Counted from the first letter of the stretch, positions 39,591 through 52,604 are shown. The stretch: DNA of 64,000 bases from Angiostrongylus vasorum (GCA_018806985.1 JADANN010000400.1:806001-870000); one strand, 5' to 3'. Notes: generated by a model not told the origin, from the letters alone. Translations and numbers: made by a program.

Positions 39591-41148
39591 CTTACTTGGA
39601 CACTTGGACGGTCCGTCTTCACGAGCTGTGCGGACCCCAGCAGCTGTGGGTACAGTTGATTAACTTCGTTTACGAACACATCCGCCCAACGTGTTGGTGA
39701 TCGTCCTGGGGGACGTTTGCATTCTCATGGAGTCCATTCTACTGTTCTTTTCGTCCATCTGTCCGTCCGTTCTTCTCATTATGTGACCGGTCCCATCTAT
39801 GTTTCGCTATCGATATATATTCTCCTGGATCTCGAAGATGTGACAGATTTCGAAGGTCAGAGCTTCGCATTCCGGCTAGATATTGAGAGTGCCGGTTATA
39901 TTTCAGAAGACATCGCTCAAGCGCTCTGTGAGTAGTGCGAAGCATTCTTGACGTAGTTAAAGTACCAACCCATGTCTCCGCTGCATAACAGAGCGCTGGG
40001 AGGACCGTAGAATCGAAAGAGATGAGCGCGGATTTTCGGGTCCATCAGTTGGTCGGTGGCTTCTTTGGGAGGCCCGAATGCGGCCCATGCTGCTCTCCTT
40101 CTTCTATCTGTTTCCTCGTTCATGTTGTCTTCCATGTTCATTGATCGCCCAACGTATACGTACGAGGTGGTCTCTGCAATGTGAGAGCCATTCAATTCAA
40201 TTTTTTTCGCCTTCGCACCATGGGGTTTTCATGAACTGGGTCTTCTTTCGATTTATGCGAAGTCCAATGTTTTTTCCCCGCTTCGTTGAGCTCGTTGATC
40301 ATCATCTCTGCTTTGCTAGTACTTCTTGAGAAGATGACAATGTCGTCGGCAAAACGAAGGTTTGATAGGAATTTTCCATCAATACGTATGCCTTTCTCAT
40401 CCCAGTTGAGTGACTTCATTATCCACTGCAGTGCGGCACTGAACAGCTTCGGCGATATTGTGTCGCCCTGTCGAACCCCTTTTCCTATGGGTATGGTAAG
40501 AGGTCGATGGAAAAGCTGTATTTTCGTAGTGCAGTTCCGATAACAGTCGCACAGAGTTGTTATGTCGGACAGGTCCACTCCTTGGTCGACGAGCGCTGAT
40601 AGGATTGCATTCGTTTCGACAGTGTTAAATGCTTTTTCATAGTCGACAAAGGTTAGGACTAGAGGCAGGTGGTATTCCCGACAAACTTCGATGACCCTGG
40701 ACACGGTTTGGATTTGGTCCATGCAGCAAAATCCTTTTCGAAATCCTGCTTGCTCGACTGGTGCGCATCATCCAATTCCTTGATATGCGGTAGAGGATAG
40801 TCTTCGTGAAGAGCTTGTAGAGTACAATCAACAAGGATAAAGGACGGTAGTTACCAAGATCCCTTCGGTCTCCCCTTCTTGGGCAGGATGATGGTACGCG
40901 ACGTCCTCCACTGATCTGGGGTTTTTTTCCTTTTGAAGGTAGGCTGTCATATGATTTGCGAGAAGTACATTAAATTGTGGCCTCCAGCTCTAAGGAAATC
41001 GGCGGTGTCATTGTCTGGTCCTGGAGCTGTGCCTCTTTTCATGCTTTCTATCGCAATTCGAAGCTCCGGCGGAAAAATTCCAGGTGGTTTTTTCTCCAGC
41101 GGAGATATTGGGGTCCGGAACGGGGATTGTGGAACGGAAAAGATTGGT
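39591..41148 (-). mobile_element. RTE2 non-LTR retrotransposon, 5'-truncated, with 16-bp target-site duplication
   Basis: Flanked by GTAGAGTTAGTAAATA at 39575-39590 and 41149-41164. The minus strand encodes RT and the C-terminal domain: IESMKRGTAPGPDN (41060), a broken fingers region, then an open frame 40722-40192 with LTFVDYEKAFNT, GKGVRQGDTISPKLF and catalytic LRFADDIVIF, next SSYVYLG-like and DRRRRAAWAAFGPPKEATDQ (40195-39917), ALERCLLKYNR, and a C-terminal RPPGRSPTR-like region. The FADD motif is intact but frameshifts near 40200, 39950 and 40740 break the frame. It ends with the GGTCCGCACAG...ACGGACCGTCC terminus and an AAGTAAGTA tail. It inserted into the arm of a Penelope element. Confidence 0.9.
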
Positions 41149-41518
41149 GTAGAGTTAGTAAATAACTTTGTAAATAAATTATAATTGAACTGGGTTTTTT
41201 GCGAAGCTTTGTACCATTTCATCGCTTGGAGGAAATCCGATCTGCAATGCATTCAAAGCGTCTAGTATCATTTTATGCAGAAGCCGTTGCATAAATGTGG
41301 CTTCAGCGAAAATAAGAAAAATAAAGCAGGTTCGCCAACTCTTTTGTGCGCCTTGTACGAAAGCCTCGAAATGGAAAAAAAGGATGGATCGTCGAAATAA
41401 CGATATCTAAACAGTCATGTCGAGAGATTTCAAAAATACTTAGTGTTAACCATTCAACCGTTCCAGGGAGGTGCAAGAACTTCCACATAGGCCCAGTAAC
41501 TATGGTACTCATCGTTAA

Positions 41519-41803
41519 AAGGACGAAAAGGATAAAGCTCTCGGCGTTGATCAATGCCTGAGCGATGCGCTATGCATTCGTCTTCATCAACCATCGTTAG
41601 AGATGATTGAATGCATTTCTGGCCTCTACAATAACTCGTGGTGGCCTACCGATGTGTCGAGCCAGTGTTGCTATCCTCCCAGACAAGTCTGGTGCCAATT
41701 TGCCGAGCCCTGAAGGAATAGAATTCTTGGTGAGCCTGGAGCGCAGGATCGATTCAGCGTGTATTGCAAAGCGCCCCCTAACCAAAGCGCTACACGCTCC
41801 CAA
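41519..41803 (-). repeat. SINE family A copy
   Basis: Complete in reverse: GGATAAAGCTCTCGGCGTTG, ATTCGTCTTCATCAACCATC, core complement 41679-41740 (CCAGACAAGTCTGGTGCCAA), head complement CAAAGCGCTACACGCTCCC. Confidence 0.85.
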
Positions 41804-43080
41804 TAGTCACCGATACCTTATAGTTTCTCGAACTGCTTGAGAAGGTGCCAGGAAAGTCCCTATTGGTCTGGGTTGTGTTTAATGATTGCCATGTAGATCT
41901 TAGTTCTATGGTAGCACAAGGAACATAGTACTTTTCATTCAAGGAGGGTCATCACGCAAAACGGTGACCATAGGATCAGTTATTTTTTTGGAAACACGTT
42001 GACACCCAGTATTCTAAACCAGTCAGCCACGTCTTCTGTGCACCAGTTATCGTTAAGGAGCATCGTCTGTTTGGGACATCTAATTTTCGACATTGTGGAG
42101 TATACGGAAGATCCTCAGATCTTTGATCGTCGACACAGTTTAAAACTTTGGATTCTCTCGGTTTCTTTTAAATGGTACTGGATATCGCTGGGATCACACT
42201 TTCAACAACATCACCAACAATTATCGCACTTCCGACGAGCTCGCTAATGTGGAAAAAATAGTACAACTAAAGAATCTGACGCGGAAATCAGTAGCTTTTT
42301 TTTGTTTTCCTTTACTTCTTATTTCTCGATATTGTTCTTCAGAAATACGATATTCGTTATTTTGACATTCTGAACTGAATTCACAATGCATATTTCGAGA
42401 ATTTGATGGTTGTCATTCCGCTTGACAAAATCTTGGTGTTGTGAGAACGATGTGATCAGTGAAGAGATGAGCATATGGGTAAAGGATATCGTCCATTAGT
42501 CTCGTTTCTTAAGGTACCACTCATGGCATTGCATTCCTTGCAGGCAAACTCGGTCTTATTGAATGTCGATAACCTTTTCTCTTCACAAGCAGACCATTGA
42601 GGTATGGTTAGAAATCGCGATGGTTTTGAGCTCTTTTCTTGAATTTCGTTAGCAATTATGCAGCACTAAAATTCTTGCATAAAAGAGATGGTGATCTGTG
42701 GACGATTTAACGCTGTCGATCAACGTTAACTTTGGTTAGATAAAACCTTCGGTTGAAATTGACGTGTTCAATCTCTATGGTATACCTCCCACGTCGACGA
42801 GAAACGCTGTCGTAGAATGAGCTTTTCGTATGGTCTTGATCACTAAAATGAACTCGAAAATACCCTCTAACTTCGCCTCTTTCTCAGCTTGCTTGTTTCA
42901 AGGCGTATATTTCCTAGACCGTTTTTGACAGAGATCTGATGATGACGTCACCATTGACAATCATCTGAAAGGAGTGATCATCTTTGTAGAACTTTTTCGG
43001 ATGTGGAACAAATGACCTAGGTTTGGATTATTATCATTTATATAGTTATACAGCATTAGTACATAGTATACATTATAAGC
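41804..43080. other. Gene-free stretch
   Basis: No coding block with family features, no repeat of the window's families and no structured motif found. Confidence 0.35.
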
Positions 43081-43084
43081 ACAG

Positions 43085-43400
43085 TACAGGTTTTACCTTG
43101 TCCTGGGCTCACCAAGCTTCTCAGTCGTCCAGGGTCAGAAATTTGGTATCGGATATGCTTGGAAACAGTTCAATCCCCTGCAGTACAACTGGGAACACTC
43201 AATCCCTTCTCTCTCTCATTCTTCAGAAAAAGTGATTCGAGTAGCAACGAGAAGAGAAGACGGCAGTTCTCGAACACCAACCGAACCCATAAGCGAACAG
43301 GAGGTAAACCTTCGTGGATTTACGGGTGGGAGGAAAGGAGTCGAATACAAAAAAATACTGTGTTCAGCGCAGTAAATTCAGAGATAGGTCGTGTAAAAAA
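43085..43400 (+). repeat. SINE family B, diverged
   Basis: Core at 43106-43165 (CTCACCAAGCTTCTCAGTCG, GGTCAGAAATTTGGTATCGG), CAGTACAACTGGGAACACTC, CCGAACCCATAAGCGAACAG, CTTCGTGGATTTACGGGTGG. Head missing. Confidence 0.65.
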
Positions 43401-44156
43401 CGAAAGGAAAATTGGTATTACTCTGACTTTCGATGTCAAACCCAGATAGAGCTCCAAGTTTGTATTAAAATGGCTGCACTTTCTGGTCAAGGAGAGCTAC
43501 GGGTGTTTCGATTTCAAAAAAAGGCATTTACTTTAATACTTTATTTCTTTTCGAAAACTACTGTCATCGTTTACACTTCTTTGGCAATGAATGGTTGTCA
43601 ATGAATGTCGCCTAGAGAGCATATATGTTTAAGGAAGATTCGCTAGCCATACTTGAATGTTCCACGGAAAGTCGTCGTTGCGGTGCCATGTCAATGACTC
43701 TGTGCTCACCACGATCAAAGTGAGTGTTAGATACCGGCAAGTAAATTCATTAGAACTTACAATTTTTCATACGTTTTTAATTGACTACTAATCGACTTAA
43801 TGCGTAGGCAGTTCGGTACATGAGGGCCGGCATGTATTGGCTAGAATGCATTTGAAACGAGAACAATGGCCGTTTCTCAATTTTTAAATGACATATCTCC
43901 ACTCATATTAAATGCTACTAATTGAAACAAAATCTTTGGAATCTGCAAATATTTTCTACTCGATACAAATTCTCTTTTTTCATCGGAATGAAACTGTGAT
44001 TTTCTGGAGCCCACGACAAGTTTTTCACTTTTTTTGGCGTACATACTTGTATTTCGAACATGAACGAACTATTGAACGTGAGGAGTTTCGGCCAGTGGGA
44101 TGCGGTGATATTCACTAAACCGTCGATAGTTTTTGCTGTTGTAGCATTCCCTTAGG
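43401..44156. other. Gene-free stretch
   Basis: Nothing recognised. Short frames here are in A/T-rich DNA and carry no motif. Confidence 0.3.
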
Positions 44157-44430
44157 AGCGTGTGCGGCGCAGTGATCGGAGGCGCCCTACAACACACATG
44201 TGGAATCGATCCTCGCGCTCATGGTCCACCAAGCCTTCCATTCCTCCAGGGTCGGCAAATTGGTACCAGAGTTGTCTGGGAGGATAGCAGCACTGGATCG
44301 ATACATCGATAGGCTACCTCGAGTCATTGTGAAGGCCAGATATGCATTCTTTCACCTCCAACGATGCCAAATGAACTCGAATCCATGGGGCATCGTTCAG
44401 GGATTGATCAACGCCAAGAGTTTTTAGCTT
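44157..44430 (+). repeat. SINE family A copy, well preserved
   Basis: Head GCGTGTGCGGCGCAGTGATC with A box and B-box-like GGAATCGATCCTCGC; core 44225-44285 (CCACCAAGCCTTCCATTCCT...GTTGTCTGGGAGGAT); 3' end GGGATTGATCAACGCCAAGA. Confidence 0.88.
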
Positions 44431-46122
44431 TAGCAGTTCCTTTGCAAATTTTAAAAGCTTAGCAAACGTTTTTATTCTTTTGGTAATCGTAATTCTAAAG
44501 AAATAGGAACCTTAACAAGTGCTTTGTGGAAAAACCTGTTTACAGAACAAAGTTTCCTCTATAAATCTGTGAAGTCCTCAGCGTCTCAAATACTTTAGTG
44601 ACAAAATATCCACAAATTGCAAAAGGCCATTTCTGGGCATGATGTGTTAGTAATAATGGAATGCTTTGAAAGCTGAGTTTGGCTGCAACCGTAAGCTGAA
44701 CAATTAGAATACCACTAGTTCCATAAATATTCCTTTTCTTTTTTTCTATTTTTCCTCTTTCTTTTCTTCCTCTTCCTCTTTCAGATACAAGCTGAATGTG
44801 AAAAAAGGTCATGGAATTACCCTGCAGATGTCAACGCAAAAGCCTCTTCATTAGAATAGAGATATGAAAGAATTTATGTTGAATAAGTTGTATTCTGCTT
44901 TGAGTATACTTAAACGATTATTACGTAGTTTTGAAATGAATATGTTCATACGATCACTATGAGGTGAACCTCTCCAATCAAATGCAATAATCAGGTAACG
45001 ATAAATGGCCCGTAATCACAAGGAAAAGCTTTAAATATATCCCATTGATGGTAAAAAAATAGTGGTTCTTCCATTAGTACAATAGTTTTCCAACACTACT
45101 TTGCTACAGCACTATCGTGGTTAAGCTAAGCTCTTGACTGTCATATTGCGGTGAAGAACATTCAAATTCATACTACTAGAAAGATGAGGTCGGTGCAATT
45201 ATTTAGAAGTCGTGCTAATATCGAAGTAAAAGCGCGGCAGATGTCGTCAACCTATCCACGTATACCACCCACTGAAGATAAACAGTTTGAGAGAAGTCAA
45301 CTATGTAAAGCATATCATGCAACGGTCTTAGCGTCCTTCCCAGTAACTCGAAGCCATCGAGCTGTTTTCGTGTACTAGTGGTTGCAGTTTTGGACTGCTA
45401 AGGTTGTTATAAAACTCTATCCGACCATAACGTTTCAACGCTTCGCCTGCTTCGGAGCTACAATAATTCGAATCGATAGTCAACAACCCTTCTTGAGATG
45501 TGGAACTTCGTAGTCCTATCAAATCGAATCCAGTGAAATCGAGCACCGCTCGAATGAAGTCATTCTGCTCTTGGTGATAATTTGTTGTTATAATGACAGT
45601 TCATTCCGCAGAAGGCGGAATCATAGTAACCTGGTGAAATTGATTCAACCTAGATGTGAACGATAAATGAACAATATAATATGTGAATAATACAACAAGA
45701 TATTGGTTATTAATAAAGAGGCTGTATGGATGATATTTTTCAAAAAATATCCAACTTTGTAATGAACCTTTAACTAATGCAACATATGGAATTACGTCCT
45801 GAGGACATCACACCCACTTGACTTGTCTATTCGAGTAAATTCTTAGCGCTACATCCATGACGCCTTGGAGAAACTGAGCCGTTTTCTATAACGAATGGCT
45901 TGAGAAGCTCCCGGTCGCACTCACCTCAGGCGAATATCAACTTCTCTTTAGTGTGAAGAGCTTAGTAAAGTAATCATTCTCATAGAACTATCATGTAAGT
46001 AGGAGGAAAAAAAAACATCAGCAAATTCTTGGATTGGTGATCGTTTTTACAGCTATTACAGCAGTGCAGAGAAAAATAGATTTTACACAGGCAGAATTCG
46101 CAATGATGCTGCTTAAGACCCT
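44431..46122. other. Gene-free stretch
   Basis: No feature supported. A 75-codon open frame at 45151-45378 has no recognised motif. Confidence 0.3.
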
Positions 46123-46139
46123 TTGGTAGGTCATCAGGC

Positions 46140-46350
46140 AATTGTTGTTCATCTACACCCACATAGACAACAGTTACCCTGGGGGAAAGTGCCGTTCTTC
46201 GAAAATAAAAATTCACGAAAACAAATTGACGATGGTAAAATGCAACCCGTCCTTTCCGATGAATCTTATTTCAAAGGCTGCTATGAAACGCACAAATGGC
46301 TGGACATGATGAGCAGATTGCATTTACCAAGCGGTAACGAAAACCTGTAA
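46140..46350 (+). other. Exon-like open frame, unassigned
   Basis: After an acceptor-like ACAACAG the frame reads LPWGKVPFFENKN... then SDESYFKGCYETHKW and MMSRLHLPSG, with balanced, protein-like composition. It then meets TAACG and a stop. No family recognised and no neighbouring exon found. Confidence 0.25.
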
Positions 46351-46855
46351 ATGTTTGGCAATACTCGCTGCGTCTGATTTGTTGTTCGACCAACTTCGAA
46401 CGGTTAACCAACTGCGAATGTACACGTTCTCCGCTTAGGTTTACGCGCAGAGGGAAATATGCGTAAGTGTTGTTATACGCGGTGTACACTGTCGGCTAAC
46501 AACATCAATGATTGCTTGGATCATTAAAGAGCGTATTCTGGAGACGTGCTGTTGATCGTAAAAGTTTCCGTTGACCAGTTTTGGGCACTTAAAAGCTTCA
46601 ATTTTGGTAGACTTTATCGATTTCGTAGCGCAATCCAAAACACCAGCCCTGAAACTCTTAAGGGCTTTTTGATAAAGTCTAAAACTCAAAAAAAAACTGC
46701 AAGGAGGAGTGAATTCATGGAAATATGTGTGACCCAGTGCCATACCTCAGACTAATTTTATTATTTGAACTACGAACATTCTTCGCCCATGTAAGACACT
46801 GTGGGGTTCGTCATCACCAAATAACTGGAACTCTTAAGAAGAACAAAACAAGAAG

Positions 46856-47833
46856 TGCGTCGTTTTCTTGTTCAGCAATCGCGAGGTTGTTAAATTGCAT
46901 ACATTTACTTCCATAGAAAAAACACAATACAATACAACAGTAGCTGACGTTTCGGCAGTATTGCCTTCTTCAGAGCATGGGAGCGCACACTGACACACGA
47001 TTTATTAGGCCAAACGCTTCAATAACACTTGCAAAAAGACGAAAAACTCTATGGTAACTACGTGACCAACAGCTTCTCGAAAAACTCACCGCTTTTTTAC
47101 GTGACTTCCAATGAGGAAGACTAGAACAGCTGATTACAGTCGCATATGGTTGACGACTGCACCACCCCACATCAGAAATTGATGCGAACATACGGGGTCA
47201 GGTGGGATGTGATCTCTGGCCATTCATCCCTGCTATTCATTGTATTGTTTTTGTCATTTATCCAAAAAGCCTCAAGACGTTTTCGCGCTGGTGTTCTAGT
47301 CTGTGCAAGGATATTGACTTTTACTTCAAAATCGTCTCCGCTATATTTTGTATCCTATGCGTGCCTAGTGGGGTACTTTGTCTTAGTTTTCGTTTACCAT
47401 CTAGGTGTTCTTTTATACGGATACACAAAGGCCTGCCCGTTTCGCCAATATATTCGTCTCCGCAAGCACCACAAGAGTTCAGATATATGCTACATGAACT
47501 CATGCAATCACCGTCCCTGCCGTAAGGGCAAATTACGCAATTTGTTGTTCCACGTAGACGGTCGTACAGGTGGTTGCGAACTAAGTGACGACGTAGAGTA
47601 GCCGGTGGTATTTCAATTATCGCTACCGATTCCTCTAGACCTGCCCTTTTTAAGCATCGTTTAATAGATACACTTACTTCGTTGCTAATAAAGGGCAACA
47701 TAAACGGGACTTTCTTCCAGTCAAGTGTTTCGCTTGGGCGCATCGCTCTCCTTCTAAACCGGTAACTATTTCGTAACCAGTAAATGTATGCTGTCTAACA
47801 ACCTCGCAATTGCTGAACAAGAAAACGACGCGT
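46856..47833 (-). mobile_element. Penelope-like element, GIY-YIG end, bounded by 36-bp inverted repeats
   Basis: GCGTCGTTTTCTTGTTCAGC at 46857 reappears as its complement near 47814-47833; the arms (about 46856-46891, 47798-47833) differ by one or two bases. Inside, the minus strand has an open GIY-YIG block from 47743: PFISNEVSVSIKRCLKRAGL, LVRNHLYDRLRGTTNCVICP, then IYLNSCGACGDEYIGETGRP and LCIRIKEHLDGKR, all key nuclease-core residues present. A frameshift follows. The terminal repeat with the hammerhead lies at 46937-46985. The RT half is missing. Confidence 0.85.
46937..46985 (-). ncRNA. Type I hammerhead ribozyme motif with covarying stem II
   Basis: CTGAAGA (46973-46967), stem II GGCA/TGCC around AUAC, then GAAACGTC (46953-46946). 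The G-C pair at the loop end of stem II in the other copies is an A-U pair here, and the loop differs, so pairing is maintained by a double change. Stem I begins GCU/AGC and then opens into mismatches. Confidence 0.72.
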
Positions 47834-47919
47834 TCCAGCTATCTTTATTTCGATTAGTAAAGCTCATTCTGATCTGAGATATGCCACATTAAACACAGTG
47901 GACAATGGTAGGATAGAAA

Positions 47920-48106
47920 GGATAAAACTTTTGGCGTTGATCAATCAATGTGGAGTGCGCCATGCATTCGACTTCGTCAACTATCGTCAGAGGTTTTGCC
48001 GGTCCTGAATGGATGGAAGGCTTAGTGAGCAGGGGACATCAGATCGAAACATGGATCATGCGTGTGTTATTGGACACCTTTAACCACTGCGCAACACACG
48101 CCCTCA
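47920..48106 (-). repeat. SINE family A, internally deleted
   Basis: Reverse 3' end (GGATAAAACTTTTGGCGTTG), GCATTCGACTTCGTCAACTA, then a jump past most of the core to GAATGGATGGAAGGCTTAGT and the head complement CCACTGCGCAACACACGCCC. Confidence 0.75.
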
Positions 48107-49124
48107 CTTACAATTACAGGTTGAAATCCTTCACTAATTTCCAAACAGCCTAATAGAGATGACTGGATGTTTTTTCGTTGAGCAATTCTGAGTACATATG
48201 TAATAAATTTTTTTCTCGTTCATTTTACCGATTTCGTCTCAATACTTCTCTTGTGTAGCCTTTTGTTCGGGATTCAGAAAATTGTGGTCATAAATAAAAA
48301 ATGTGTTTAGAAGCTTCGTCATAACCCATTCACTGTTTTGATTACTTGGATGTTGTAGAAGGTTTCTAAGAAGGGTCGTTGAATTAGCTTTTGCCTTCAA
48401 ATGACTTGCGCTTGTAGATCTTTATGGATTCCTATGCAACCTCTGGAGTGGTTTGTTCTATGGATATTTTCAATCGTTGGTTTCAGATGGTGGACTTCGT
48501 CGTCATCGTAGCCAACTGTTGATTGATGCCCATTGGTGCATGTTTGTCATTAGCACACATATTTCTTCCTATTGCGAAATCCACTTAGAATCGTTCATTC
48601 CAAGTGCTGTTCTACCGCTTGAATCAATGACATTTCCAGTTGCTCCCGTCATTGCAGTAAGAGTACATTATGCATAGGTTTCAATGCATACGCCTTCCGA
48701 GTTCTTATTTGCTCGCACACAGCTTAATGGCTCTACCTTTTGCATTATATCCTTTGTATGTTCAACAGGGAAGCTAAGTGGAAAGATGTTGAAGATATAG
48801 TCGATGAGAAACTAGTCCCTACAAATAACACTTAGCTATAAAATTAATCTTGTTTCAAACGAAAATTCTAATACAAATTGTGCTCTTCAAAGCATTACAT
48901 GCGTATCCTAGACCAGTACAAATCCAAATCAAAGCTCACACCTATCTCATCGCTAAACCTAAAGCGACTCTCACCTCACCAGCGACCAGTGCCGAATCTA
49001 GCGCATCTCAAACGTAAACCTGCGCCCCCCATCCATAATCTAACGAGATTCCACGTGTAAACACGCTATAACTCATCCTAAATATTCTCGCATCGGAACT
49101 CATGTAACAATTTACAATTATTCC
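48107..49124. other. Gene-free stretch
   Basis: No gene or repeat recognised. A C-rich, G-poor stretch at 48900-49060 is compositional only. Confidence 0.3.
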
Positions 49125-50235
49125 CGCTCCGCTCTGTCTTACTTTCATCGATTTACAGAAGGTCTTTGATTCAATTGAGATAGAAGCAGTCACGGAAGCC
49201 CATGATAGTCAAGGAGTCCCTACTCAGTACATAAGGATTCTTCGCGAGCTGTACAGGAATTTCACAACCAAGATATCACCATTCTACAACGATATTAACA
49301 TTGACGTCAAAAGAGGGGTTAGGCAAGGCGATACCATCTCGCCAAAATTATTTACCGCCACCCTCCAGAACGTCATGCGAACGTTGGAATTCGGTAATAC
49401 GGGAGTGAAAATCGATGGTCGGCAGTTACACCATCTTCGCTTTGTTGATGACATCGTCTTTATAACACAACACATTAGCCAAGCGGAACGTATGTTTGCC
49501 GACTTTGATAAAGCCTGTGGAAAGATTGGTGCTCGACTAAATCTCACAAAAAACGATGTTCATGAGGAACGGATTGGTTTCGTATGCCCTATTAACGCTC
49601 TATCTAGGTCGGGAAATCAATATGATGAACGACTTACTCCCAAAGCGAAGCAGAAGGAAGCGAGCGGCTTGGGGAGCTTTCAAGAGCATAGAGGATGTAG
49701 AGGAGAAGACAAAGAACACCTGACTCCGTGCCCACCTTTTCGACTCAACAGTGCTTCCTGTGTTAACGCATGCGTTAGAAATCTGGTCGCTGAGTAAACA
49801 GGATGAAAAATCACTCAGCGTTATTAAACGCGCTGTCGAAAGGACGATGCTAGGAGTATCCCATGTCACGCAAGCAAGGGAAGGTATCCGAAGCTCCGAC
49901 CTGCGTCAATGATCAAAAAATCAAAGGTGCGATTCTGTACGCCAAACAGTCGAGGATAAGGTGGGCCGGACACGTAATGTGTATGAATGACAACCGATGG
50001 ATAAGAGCCGTTAGTGACTGGATTCCTCGGGATGTTAAACGCACTGCAGGAAGACCACCGACTCGATGGTCAGAGTTGTTCACGAAAAGCCTAGAAGAAA
50101 GATATGATGCTCGATGAGTCCCCAGAGCAACCAGAATCCACTGGGCTACTCTTGCACGCGGCAGGGAAAAATGGAAGATTTACTAGCGCCCGCTCGAGTC
50201 ACTCGACGATCAAAGGTGCTACAGGTGATACAGGT
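49125..50235 (+). mobile_element. RTE1, 5'-truncated copy
   Basis: Starts inside the RT (SVLLSSIYRRSL-like region), continues through RGVRQGDTISPKLFTATLQ and catalytic LRFVDDIVFIT, and reaches the C-terminal end (NDNRWIRAVSDWIPRDVKRT, AGRPPTRWSELF, 49990-50085). Bases 49340-49440 are nearly identical to 28576-28676. The tail contains CTACAGGTGATACAGGTGAT, a tandem of six to twelve bases. Frameshifts near 49600 and 49800. Confidence 0.9.
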
Positions 50236-50786
50236 GATTGGTGTACCAACACAACCAATTCCAATGCATTGCCCTATCGAAAACTAACCTAGAGCGTATG
50301 CACCTACAACAGCCGATTAAGCAAAACCCACTCCAAACCTCACCTTTTAACTATTTGTACTTATTATAATCATGCTTTTCACCACTCTAAATCTCATATA
50401 TCACCCATAGACCATTAACACTAAATCACACATAGTCACAGTTGTTTCTTCCTACGATGTGGACCTTTGCAGATGTGTCACGTCAAATGTATGACGTCAA
50501 ATCTAGTGGAATTGAACAGCTTTGAAGTATGAGAGCACTTCGTTTCGATGCACGCTTGAAGATGTGACGAGTCTAGAGCAAATCAATTGAAACCTATTTT
50601 AACGACTAAATGGATCAAATCTCTACTTCTAGATGTGAGGAAATCTTCGTGAAAATCTGATTATTGCCATGTAATTTTTTGACTAAGCGTTCAGGAAAGA
50701 TGCATGGAATGCAAAAGTCACTAAATTTAATTTATCATGCCATACTGAACATTCATTTCGATTTTTGTGATGTGGAAGTATTGAAG
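50236..50786. other. Gene-free stretch
   Basis: Nothing recognised. Confidence 0.3.
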
Positions 50787-51061
50787 GGTAAAAGATAAAG
50801 CTCTCGGCGTTGATCAATCTGTGGGATACGCCATGCATGCGACTTCATCAAGCATCGTTTGAAGATGATTGAATGCATTTCTGGCTTTTACAATTACTCG
50901 CAGTGGCCTACCGATGCATTGCTGCTACCCTGTCAGACAAGTCTGGTAGCAATTTGTCGACCTCGGAAGGATGAAAGACTTGGTAGGCCATCTACGCGGT
51001 GATCGATTCCACGTGTGTACTGCAGGGCCCCTTCGACTACTGCGCCACACGAGTCCCATGC
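50787..51061 (-). repeat. SINE family A copy
   Basis: Reverse: GATAAAGCTCTCGGCGTTGA, ATGCGACTTCATCAAGCATC, core complement 50932-50990, head complement CTACTGCGCCACACGAGTCC. A ten-base deletion removes part of the ATCGAGCCAGTG block. Confidence 0.85.
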
Positions 51062-52604
51062 GAAAGTATTAAAAGTTTTTATTTCGCAGGTAGAAATTTT
51101 TTTGGAATATTTTAAAGGTAAAATCATGAAAACAACACGCAGTATCAATTTTGAATTTAGTTAGGGCAGCATTGCTTACGAAGTAGTACATGTCTTCCTC
51201 AAAACACTTTGTACAATGAGTGTTGTGATCAGCTTACAGCTATCGAAGACAACGGTTTAGAAGTTTTAATGACCGTGGCGTGGACATAATTTTGAGATTT
51301 GTTGTCCAGTTCCTTCTTGCAATACGAGGTATCCATTTCACATTTCACTTTGTGTTTGTAACATGTGAGGAAAAAATGATCTCTGGAGAAATCGGGACAG
51401 GAAAACACTTGAAGAAATCATGTGTGCAAAATCAGTTGAAATCTGTGAGAACATTCTCGTGCTCAACTGAGGAACTTCTTTCTATCTGCAAATTCTTAAA
51501 TTTTTTGAGGAATCATTACAGCAAGAATGTGGTGTCAATAAACGGAAAGGAGCACCAAGAAGTGCAGTAAGAGAAGGGCAGATTCACTTGCACACTACCC
51601 TTTCTACTTTCCCCCACTCCCTTCCGCCGATATTTCGAAGGTTGTGGTGGACAGCCTGAACAACCTGCATTACAAAACTTTGCTCATTAATTTTACTCAG
51701 CAGTAATATTGGCAATGGTGCACCGCCCCTGCATCTGTACATTCAGCAGTTAAGTGGTGGTGAGGATCGCTTTTGGCTTTGTCGGATATATCCGTCAAAA
51801 TCTTCAAATGGACAGAGTGCCCAGGCTTTTGCGACCTCGTTGGCAATTGATATAGCTGGAGTAACATTTTTGAAAACCGAGTTTTCCTTGACCTCAGTCG
51901 CTTCTGTATAGAGCAGAACTGAATGTAGTCAAAAAATTCTGGGAAGATGTGAAGAGCTCGTTGCTGGATATGGTAATCGTAGATACAGAGATGAATTTGA
52001 GAAATAATCCTATGGGCTACGAATATGTTACTGACTGTGAAATTCAACCGCATACGTTTTTCCAGCCGTAAAAGATTTTTACCCCGTTTGTCACGCATCT
52101 TTTCTAACGTCCTTAAAACACCCAACATCTTGAAGCTACTCTACCGGACCTAAATGTCGTAACCGAAAATACCTGTTATGACACCGAGTTTATTCAAATA
52201 ATATACTAATTTTGGGAAATCTCTGAAATTGCAAGAAAAATCGATCCAAGCAGCATTCTTCGGCATTCATGGAGAAGAAGTCCTCTAGTATCAGACGGAA
52301 CAGGACGCAAAATGTTCGGAGCTGGACGATGAATGAGCTGAAAACGAATTGAAGGGTAGAAGTGCTGGATTTGTAAACTAGATGTGGTATTGGAACATTT
52401 AAAAGGAAGAAATACGGAAATGTACGGATGAAGTAAATCCAGAACGAAGAAATAGAGGTGTCCTCAAGAAGTGTATAAAAAAATGTTCTAAAACACCCCC
52501 CATAGAAATTCTGACTCCGTCAGAGTATTTTTTACTCGCTCTAAAATTCTGCATAATACACTGAATCGACAAAAAGGGAAAAAAAAGGGTGGGTGTGGGA
52601 TGCT
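51062..52604. other. Gene-free stretch with two unassigned open frames
   Basis: Open frames at 51280-51570 (plus, 96 codons) and 52128-51697 (minus, 143 codons) carry no motif I recognise. The minus frame is the longest unexplained one in this part and could be an exon or chance. Confidence 0.25.

Noticed and set aside
51697..52128. 143-codon minus-strand open frame
   Set aside because: No recognisable domain, signal peptide or neighbouring exon. Left as unassigned rather than called a gene.
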